From an uncultured Collinsella sp. (lineage in GTDB: Bacteria > Actinomycetota > Coriobacteriia > Coriobacteriales > Coriobacteriaceae): a DNA stretch of 18,227 bases. The translations under genes were made by a program, and so were the position numbers. The stretch is taken from NCBI GenBank assembly GCA_902492935.1, contig CABUNJ010000036.1:1-18227 (forward strand), in the 5' to 3' direction. Positions 13,478-18,227 of this stretch are shown in pieces. The notes beneath the pieces are model-generated. The model saw nothing but the letters and a program-made list of their open reading frames with translations, had not been told where the DNA came from and did not search any database. The first letter of the stretch is position 1, and every line of letters starts with the position of its first letter.

Positions 13478-14782
13478 CTAATGGCGGGCGCGCATCCTCA
13501 CCAAACGCACCATGGCGAGCGCAAAGCCCACAGCGGCTACAGCCATGAGAACGTAGAACACAGAGCGAAAGCCGAACAGGAACACATCCGGACGGCCCGC
13601 AACAAAACTGGACACGGCCTCGCCCATCGCCACGCTCATCTGCCCATACAGGATATTCGACGCCACTGTAATGCCGAGTGCCATGCCAGCGTAGCGTGCC
13701 AAACTGCCCAAGCTGCCCGCAAAACCGAGCGCCTCGCGCGGGGCCGAACCCATATACAACGAGTTATTGGGGCTCTGGAAAATCGACGTACCGCACGACA
13801 TAAACGCGACGCAGCACACGATCACAGGGATAGAAGAGCGCTCATCGAGCGTGCTCACCGCGAAGAGACCGCACACGTACACGCCCAGGCCAACCGCCGT
13901 AGGACCCTCGCAGCCAACACGGTCCGAAACCGTTCCCGAAAGCGGGCCGATAAAGGCATTCACCATTGGCAGCGCCAAAAACAGCAGGCCCGAAACGTCA
14001 GACCCAAACCCATGCGCATCCTGAAAATAGAACGGCAAAATAAACTCGGATGCGCCAATGCCAACGAACACGATGAGCATGCAGGCAAGGTTGATGGTGA
14101 AGGCCGAATTTGCAAAGCAGCGATGAGCGGCCTCGATCAGGGACATGGGGCGCTCGCCGGCCTCCGGCTTAACATGCGGCAGCGTGTAGAGCCCCACGAT
14201 AAACGAGATGACGCCAATAGGCAGGTTGATGAGGAAGATGCTCTCCCAGGGAAAGCTTGCCACCAGCATGCCACCGAGCACGGGGCCACACATCATGCCG
14301 AGGGCCACAAAGGTCGCGAGAATGCCCATGGCACGGCCTCGTTCGCGCGCCGGGAACGACTCGGTGATGATACCCATGTTGTTGGCCATGGCCGCCGCGC
14401 AACCGACGCCCTGAACAATGCGTGCCAAGATAAGAACCTCGAGCGAGGCCGAAAGGCCGCACAGCAGCGAACCGACCGAAAAGACGATGACGCCCAGCTG
14501 GAACACATTCACCTTGCCGCGCACGTCGCCCAGACGGCCAAACGGCAACATAGCCACGCAAGTCGCAAGCAGATACACCGAGCTTACCAGCTGAATGCGA
14601 TCGAGGCCCACGCCCAGCTCCTTTTGCATCACGGGCAGCGCCACGGTCACGACAGTCGAATCCAGACACACCATAAACGTCATAATGAGCACGGTAAACA
14701 GAATCGCCCATTTGTTCTTGCCATGGGTGTCGCCCTCTAGGGCAATGTGCTCGCGGCGCAGCTGCTCTGCAGTTTTCTCCAT
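13478..14782 (-). CDS. MFS transporter, DHA2 (drug:H+ antiporter) type
   Basis: This 434-residue multi-spanning membrane protein is a proton-driven exporter of the major facilitator superfamily. Seen: the DHA2 signature LDSTVVTVALPVM in the first helix (residues 40-52), motif A-like GRLGDVRGK (82-90), ARIVQGVGCAAAM, and the antiporter motif C-like MMCGPVLGGML in helix 5. At 434 residues it is shorter than the usual 14-helix DHA2 proteins and probably has 12. The start is the ATG at 14782 with AAGGA five bases upstream; an ATG two codons earlier is too close to that site. It lies after the PLP enzyme gene but behind a strong terminator, so it should have its own promoter. The substrate is unknown. 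Confidence 0.9.
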   Translation of the reverse strand: MEKTAEQLRREHIALEGDTHGKNKWAILFTVLIMTFMVCLDSTVVTVALPVMQKELGVGLDRIQLVSSVYLLATCVAMLPFGRLGDVRGKVNVFQLGVIVFSVGSLLCGLSASLEVLILARIVQGVGCAAAMANNMGIITESFPARERGRAMGILATFVALGMMCGPVLGGMLVASFPWESIFLINLPIGVISFIVGLYTLPHVKPEAGERPMSLIEAAHRCFANSAFTINLACMLIVFVGIGASEFILPFYFQDAHGFGSDVSGLLFLALPMVNAFIGPLSGTVSDRVGCEGPTAVGLGVYVCGLFAVSTLDERSSIPVIVCCVAFMSCGTSIFQSPNNSLYMGSAPREALGFAGSLGSLARYAGMALGITVASNILYGQMSVAMGEAVSSFVAGRPDVFLFGFRSVFYVLMAVAAVGFALAMVRLVRMRARH

Positions 14783-14808
14783 ATCCATCCTTTCGAGTGG
14801 CGCAACAC

Positions 14809-14855
14809 AAAAACGGGGCCCCAATCGCCTGCGAACAGCCGCGATTGGGGTCCCG
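14809..14855 (-). terminator. Rho-independent terminator of the PLP sulfhydrylase gene
   Basis: On the minus strand a 15-pair stem (14855-14841 with 14828-14814, one G-T pair) with a 12-base loop is followed by TTTTT (14813-14809). It starts 69 bases past the stop at 14924 and precedes the MFS gene. Confidence 0.9.
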
Positions 14856-14923
14856 CCTACGGAATCGGAACGAAAGGTCGCCGAAGCTTTCTGCCAGCAT
14901 CGGCACCTTGTGCGAACGCTAGC

Positions 14924-16207
14924 CTAGCACTGCTCGAGTGCCTGCTCAAGGTCGGCAATCAGGTCGGCCGTGTCCTCGAGGCCGCACGACAGGCGCACCA
15001 TGTCGGCGGAGATGCCACAGGCGATAAGTTCCTCGTCGTTCATCTGGCGATGGGTGGCATTAGCGGGATGCAGGCAGCAAGTGCGGGCGTCGGCCACGTG
15101 CGTGGCGATCTGGGCGAGCTTGAGGCTCTTCATAAAGGTCTCGGCTGCCGCGCGACCACCGTTAAAGCCAAAGCTCACAACGCCGCAGGTACCGTTGGGC
15201 ATGTACTTCTGAGCCATGTCATAGTACTTATCGCCCTCCAGGCCCGGATAGCTCACGAAGCGCACCTTGGGATGGCTCTGCAGGAACTTGGCAACGGCCA
15301 GGCCGTTCTCGCAATGACGCGGCATGCGTACATGAAGGCTCTCGAGCGAGCTGTTCAGGAAGAAGGCCGCCTGCGGGTTCTGCATGGGGCCAAGGTCGCG
15401 CATGAGCTGCGCGGTTGCCTTGGTAATGAAGGCGCCCTCGCGACCGAACTTCTCGGCATAGGTCACGCCGTGGTAGCTTTCGTCGGGCGTGGTGAGACCC
15501 GGGAACTTGTCCGCATGGGCCATCCAGTCAAACTGGCCGTGATCGACGATCACGCCGCCCAGGTAGGCCGCATGGCCATCCATGTACTTAGTGGTGGAGT
15601 GCGTGACGATGTCGGCGCCCCACTCAAAGGGACGGCACATCACGGGCGTCGGGAAGGTGTTGTCGACCATCAGCGGTACGCCGTGGTCGTGCGCGGCCTT
15701 GGCAAAGCGCTCAATATCGAGCACGGCAAGGGCGGGATTGGCGATGGTCTCGCCAAAGACGAGCTTGGTGTTGGGCTGGAAGGCTGCCTCGAGCTCCTCG
15801 TCGGTGCAGTCGGGAGCAACAAACGTGCAGGTCAAGCCCATGCGCTCCATAGTATGGGCGAGCAGGTTGTAGGTACCGCCGTAGATGGCAGAGCTTGCGA
15901 CCACGTGATCGCCGGCACCGGCCACGTTAAAAATCGCGAGGAAATTCGCAGCCATGCCCGAGCTCGTGAGCATCGCAGCGGTGCCACCCTCCATCTCGCA
16001 GATCTTGGCGGCAACCAAATCGCACGTGGGGTTCTGCAGACGGCTGTAGAAATAGCCCGACTCCTCCAGGTCAAACAGCTTGCCCATGTGCTCAGACGTG
16101 TCGTACTTCCACGTGGTTGACTGGTAGATAGGCACCTGACGCGGCTCTGCATCACCCGGGCGATAGCCGCCCTGAACACATGTGGTACCGATGGTCTGCT
16201 CGCTCAT
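14924..16207 (-). CDS. metY: O-acetylhomoserine sulfhydrylase-type Cys/Met metabolism PLP enzyme
   Basis: This 427-residue cytoplasmic fold-type I PLP enzyme matches the MetY branch, which makes homocysteine from O-acetylhomoserine and sulfide. Seen: PIYQSTTWKYD (residues 26-36), YFYSRLQNPT (52-61), LTSSGMAA (80-87), the cofactor-contacting aspartate in MVDNTFPTP (D182), the Schiff-base lysine K207 in THSTTKYMDGHA, and the C-terminal VRLSCGLEDTADLIADL. Length and the YMDGHA context fit MetY better than cystathionine gamma-synthase. Methionine gamma-lyase is the main alternative. The ATG at 16207 has GGGAG upstream. It is monocistronic: a promoter-like pair precedes it and a strong terminator follows. 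No SAM or T-box leader fits the short upstream region. Confidence 0.88.
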   Translation of the reverse strand: MSEQTIGTTCVQGGYRPGDAEPRQVPIYQSTTWKYDTSEHMGKLFDLEESGYFYSRLQNPTCDLVAAKICEMEGGTAAMLTSSGMAANFLAIFNVAGAGDHVVASSAIYGGTYNLLAHTMERMGLTCTFVAPDCTDEELEAAFQPNTKLVFGETIANPALAVLDIERFAKAAHDHGVPLMVDNTFPTPVMCRPFEWGADIVTHSTTKYMDGHAAYLGGVIVDHGQFDWMAHADKFPGLTTPDESYHGVTYAEKFGREGAFITKATAQLMRDLGPMQNPQAAFFLNSSLESLHVRMPRHCENGLAVAKFLQSHPKVRFVSYPGLEGDKYYDMAQKYMPNGTCGVVSFGFNGGRAAAETFMKSLKLAQIATHVADARTCCLHPANATHRQMNDEELIACGISADMVRLSCGLEDTADLIADLEQALEQC

Positions 16208-16246
16208 ATCTAGCTCCCTTGCCTGGGTTTTAGTTTTATTCGGTTC

Positions 16247-16275
16247 ACGATACCGCTACCCTGCACCCCTCTCAA
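16247..16275 (-). promoter_or_regulatory. Candidate promoter of the PLP sulfhydrylase gene
   Basis: On the minus strand TTGAGA (16275-16270) and TATCGT (16252-16247) are 17 bases apart, and the start codon follows 39 bases later. The -35 box is near consensus; the -10 box matches four of six positions. Confidence 0.45.
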
Positions 16276-16393
16276 CCCATCCCCAAGGTAGGTTATGGGA
16301 CAAATTGATCCGGGGCATTTATCTCAAGCCTTGGACATTTGCTTGATAGATAAAAATGAGGCATCCATGAAGCTCTCGATGATTACACGCACC

Positions 16394-16425
16394 GTCACGG
16401 GTACCATAGGCGGGTACACCGTGAC
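16394..16425 (+). promoter_or_regulatory. Strong stem-loop directly before the ribosome binding site of the C_GCAxxG gene
   Basis: GTCACGGGTACC (16394-16405) pairs with GGTAC-A-CCGTGAC (16413-16425): twelve pairs with one bulged A and a seven-base loop. It ends one base before AAGGAG (16427-16432). A fold this close should affect ribosome access. Upstream, TCAAGC (16324-16329) and GCTTGA (16341-16346) form an inverted repeat that may be an operator. Confidence 0.5.
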
Positions 16426-16438
16426 CAAGGAGACAACG

Positions 16439-16885
16439 ATGAAGCAAATCGATACGGCCCAGCTCGACATCACCGCCTGTCAGGCTCAGGCTGCCGAATA
16501 CCACGCCCGTGGCTTTAACTGCGCGCAGGCCGTCGCCTGCACGCTCGCACCTGCCGTCGGACTCGACCCTCAGGTCGCCTTTACCCTCACCGAGGGCTTT
16601 GGCGCCGGCATGGGCGGCATGACCGAAACCTGCGGCGCCATCTCGGGCGCCGTGGCCATCATGGGCTTCGTGATGAGCGACGGCATGGAAAACCCCAAGA
16701 CCAAGGGCCAGACCTACAAGCTGTCGCGCGAAATCGCCAAGCGTTTTGGCGAGAAGAACACGACGACCGTCTGCGGCACGCTCAAGGGCATCGGATCGGA
16801 TAAGGGTCCGCTCCGCAGCTGCCCCGGTTGCATCGACGATGCCATCGAGATCGCCTGCGATGTGCTAAAGCAGCTCGCCGAGTAG
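16439..16885 (+). CDS. C_GCAxxG_C_C family probable redox protein
   Basis: This 148-residue cysteine-rich soluble protein is of the C_GCAxxG_C_C family. Members are thought to be redox-active or metal-binding; no enzymatic role is established that I can name. Seen: FNCAQAVACTLA (C28, C34), the glycine-rich FGAGMGGMTETCGAISGAVAIMG (C65 in the eponymous motif), TVCGTLKG (C112) and the C-terminal RSCPGCIDDA pair (C128, C131). The start is the ATG at 16439 with AAGGAG six bases upstream. An in-frame ATG at 16367, with a weaker GAGG site, would add 24 residues and make the leader hairpin coding. It is single, divergent from the metY-type gene and converges on yigZ. Confidence 0.85.
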   Translation: MKQIDTAQLDITACQAQAAEYHARGFNCAQAVACTLAPAVGLDPQVAFTLTEGFGAGMGGMTETCGAISGAVAIMGFVMSDGMENPKTKGQTYKLSREIAKRFGEKNTTTVCGTLKGIGSDKGPLRSCPGCIDDAIEIACDVLKQLAE

Positions 16886-16898
16886 ACGGCAGCAACAT

Positions 16899-16949
16899 AA
16901 AACGACGGCCGGCGCGCTTGGGATCCATCCAAAAGCACGCCGGCCGTCG
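16899..16949 (-). terminator. Terminator between the C_GCAxxG and YigZ genes
   Basis: CGACGGCCGGCG (16903-16914) pairs perfectly with CGCCGGCCGTCG (16938-16949). On the minus strand TTTT (16902-16899) follows, so it terminates yigZ. Lying between convergent genes, it may also stop transcription from the left. Confidence 0.75.
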
Positions 16950-16952
16950 CCG

Positions 16953-17588
16953 TCAGAACTCGGCAAATTCGGGAGCGCCGACCTCGATCTCCTCGCGTCC
17001 CGCCATAAGCTCGCGCATCTTGGCGCAAAATGGCTCCTGCTCCCCCGCCTTAAACACCAAGTGAAGTGTAACGGCATCCGCGTAATCGGTATCCGAAACC
17101 TTGGCACCCGAATCCTGCGCCAAGCGAAGCACCTGCTCATACTGTGGATAGGCCACATACACGTCAACCGGCACGACGCTTGTCATCTCGACGATCTGCC
17201 CGGCCTCCTGAGCCGCGGCCACCGCCGCCTGCGTCGCCGCGGTATAGGCGCGCACCAAGCCACCAGGCCCCAACAGCGTGCCACCAAAATAGCGCGTCAC
17301 TACGCAGCAAACATTTTTGAGCCCCGCGCCACGCAGCACCTCGAGCGTCGGCATACCGCTCGTGCGGCTCGGCTCACCATCATCGCTCTGGCGCTCGCGC
17401 CCATCGACCAAAATCCACGCGGGAACATTATGCCGAGCGTCGTAATGGCGCTTGCGAACCATCTCGATAAAGGCATTCGCCTCATCCTCGGACTCAATAT
17501 GGACCAGCTGAGCAATAAACCGACTCTTGCGGTCCACAAACTCGCCCGAAACCTCAATATCCGATTGCAGAGTAAAATAGCTGTCCAA
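16953..17588 (-). CDS. yigZ: YigZ/IMPACT family protein (UPF0029)
   Basis: This 211-residue cytoplasmic protein is of the IMPACT/YigZ family, which has an N-terminal UPF0029 domain and a C-terminal ferredoxin-like domain. Its biochemical role is unsettled. Seen: FVDRKSRFIA near the start, SDDGEPSRTSGMPTLEVL, the diagnostic TRYFGGTLLGPGGLVRAY, and a C-terminal part compatible with the second domain. Length is typical (about 205-215). The start is a TTG. TTG at 17588 has AGGGG five bases upstream; the adjacent TTG at 17591 is only two bases from it. It lies behind rnpB on the same strand, after a weak hairpin at 17633-17648, and ends at a strong terminator. Confidence 0.92.
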   Translation of the reverse strand: MDSYFTLQSDIEVSGEFVDRKSRFIAQLVHIESEDEANAFIEMVRKRHYDARHNVPAWILVDGRERQSDDGEPSRTSGMPTLEVLRGAGLKNVCCVVTRYFGGTLLGPGGLVRAYTAATQAAVAAAQEAGQIVEMTSVVPVDVYVAYPQYEQVLRLAQDSGAKVSDTDYADAVTLHLVFKAGEQEPFCAKMRELMAGREEIEVGAPEFAEF

Positions 17589-17628
17589 CAAAGCCCCTCA
17601 ACAACAAGCAAAGCAACAAACAGCCTCA

Positions 17629-17648
17629 ATAATACGGCAAAGGCCGTA
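17629..17648 (-). terminator. Weak hairpin between rnpB and yigZ
   Basis: On the minus strand TACGGC-CTTT-GCCGTA (17648-17633) is followed by TTAT. It is the only terminator-like fold between rnpB and yigZ, apart from the run TTTTT at 17670-17666 just past the RNA's 3' end. Read-through into yigZ is plausible. Confidence 0.35.
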
Positions 17649-17674
17649 CCGATTGTCAGGGTAACAAAAATGCC

Positions 17675-18034
17675 AAGTGGGCCGATAAGCCGGGTTCTGT
17701 CGTGAACGGTCATTTATCTTGTCTGCACGTTACCATGCAGCTCCACGCACGCTACCCGAACGCGGACCGGGCCGGCCCATAGCGTTCCTATTCGCGCTTG
17801 CTCCGGATGGGGCTTGCCAAGCCGCCGTGTTGCCACGGCGCTGGTGGTCTCTTACACCACCGTTTCAGCTTTTCCCTTTACGCCTTGCGGCGCAGGTGGG
17901 AGTCTTCTTTTCTGCGGCGCTTTCCGTCGGATCACTCCGCCCGGCCGTTAGCCGGCATCCCGCCCTCTGGAGCCCGGACTTTCCTCACGCGTACTGCAAG
18001 CAGCACATCGCGCGACCGTCTGGCCCACTCAGCA
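17675..18034 (-). ncRNA. rnpB: RNase P RNA, bacterial class A
   Basis: This is the catalytic RNA of RNase P, which removes 5' leaders from tRNA precursors. On the minus strand the 5' part has the universally conserved GAGGAAAGTCCGGGCTCC. The 3' part has GACAAGATAAATGACC and ACAGAACCCGGCTTATCGG, the usual signature of the P4 partner and 3' end. The ends pair as helix P1: AGTGGGCC near 18029-18022 with GGCCCACT near 17683-17676. The length, about 360 bases, fits class A. A -10 box, TACACT, at 18047-18042 places the transcription start near 18034-18035, in agreement with the 5' end of P1. The ends are estimates within a few bases. Open reading frames on both strands here are spurious. Confidence 0.96.
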
Positions 18035-18041
18035 GTGCAAG

Positions 18042-18047
18042 AGTGTA
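18042..18047 (-). promoter_or_regulatory. Candidate -10 box of rnpB
   Basis: TACACT on the minus strand, seven bases before the inferred 5' end of RNase P RNA. A -35 box is not clear; TTGCCT stands 15 bases further upstream. Confidence 0.45.
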
Positions 18048-18131
18048 GCACACCGTTGCCGCAGGCAATGGCACAACACAAGCGTTCGACACGATAAACC
18101 AAGACCTTGATTATCAACTTCATCCGAACAC

Positions 18132-18171
18132 TTCCCACATTCATCCGCACATGTGCGGATGAATGTGGGAA
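18132..18171. repeat. Perfect 40-bp palindrome upstream of the right-edge gene
   Basis: TTCCCACATTCATCCGCACA (18132-18151) is followed directly by its exact reverse complement to 18171. The half-site TTCATCCG[A/C]ACA occurs three times: 18119-18130, 18140-18151 and, inverted, 18152-18163. The two direct copies are 21 bases apart, two helical turns. It lies between divergent rnpB and the gene starting at 18223, and could be an operator or a REP-type element. A small GGCCG-GAT-CGGCC hairpin follows at 18186-18198. The rest of 18048-18222 shows only an 11-base palindrome TTGATTATCAA (18107-18117). Confidence 0.85.
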
Positions 18172-18222
18172 CCCGATACCCTGAGGGCCGGATCGGCCGG
18201 CCCCGGGAGATCGGAGGACGCC

Positions 18223-18227
18223 ATGTC
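18223..18227 (+). CDS. Start of a gene cut by the window edge
   Basis: ATG at 18223 is preceded by GGAGGA (18213-18218) at a spacing of four bases, so a plus-strand gene very probably begins here. Only ATG and two more bases are visible, so nothing can be said of its product. Confidence 0.55.

Noticed and set aside
13481..14740. 419-codon plus-strand open frame opposite the MFS gene
   Set aside because: Low-complexity, His/Arg/Ala-rich translation without domains, fully antisense to a convincing transporter.
14747..16120. 457-codon plus-strand open frame opposite the PLP enzyme gene
   Set aside because: Antisense shadow of metY; it also runs through the terminator at 14809-14855.
17719..18150. 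Several open frames on both strands across the rnpB region
   Set aside because: The sequence has the conserved ends and core of RNase P RNA, so these frames are chance.

Overview
The window looks like chromosomal DNA from a high-GC, anaerobic member of the Coriobacteriia, most probably Collinsella or a close relative. This is inferred from base composition, strong GGAGG-type ribosome binding sites, an anaerobic enzyme repertoire (double-cubane/2-hydroxyacyl-CoA dehydratase proteins with an ATP-dependent activase), and long palindromic repeats of a kind I associate with Collinsella. No taxonomic marker other than the RNase P RNA is present, so the genus is not proven.

Layout. (1) 102-3859, minus strand: a three-gene operon encoding two paralogous double-cubane/2-hydroxyacyl-CoA dehydratase-family subunits and their activase. 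It follows a promoter-like site and a leader holding a 22-codon ORF with a near-perfect ribosome binding site. Each gap between its genes holds a long hairpin. (2) 4002-9506, minus strand: a molybdenum block. moeA-mog (molybdate insertion into molybdopterin) ends at a clear terminator, then modA-modB-modC (molybdate ABC uptake) follows with its own TATAAT box and a cluster of inverted repeats. ModB carries an unusual extracytoplasmic N-terminal domain of about 200 residues, and an attenuator-like hairpin lies between modA and modB. (3) 9717-12188, plus strand: a ClC-type chloride channel/transporter and a diacylglycerol-kinase-family lipid kinase. (4) 12275-16207, minus strand: a small GGQ release-factor-like protein, xanthine phosphoribosyltransferase, a DHA2-type MFS exporter and an O-acetylhomoserine sulfhydrylase-type PLP enzyme. 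(5) 16439-16885, plus strand: a C_GCAxxG_C_C redox-type protein behind a strong leader hairpin. (6) 16953-18047, minus strand: a YigZ/IMPACT-family protein and the RNase P RNA (rnpB). A new plus-strand gene begins at the right edge behind a perfect 40-bp palindrome.

The genes are mostly core or metabolic. The less ordinary content is the palindromic elements (932-962, 2172-2273, 12196-12266, 12681-12711, 18132-18171), the leader ORF and hairpins of the double-cubane operon, and the fused ModB domain. Many start codons were moved inward from the longest reading frame because a good ribosome binding site sits at the internal start. All functions are assigned by recognition of motifs and remembered family members; no searches were run.
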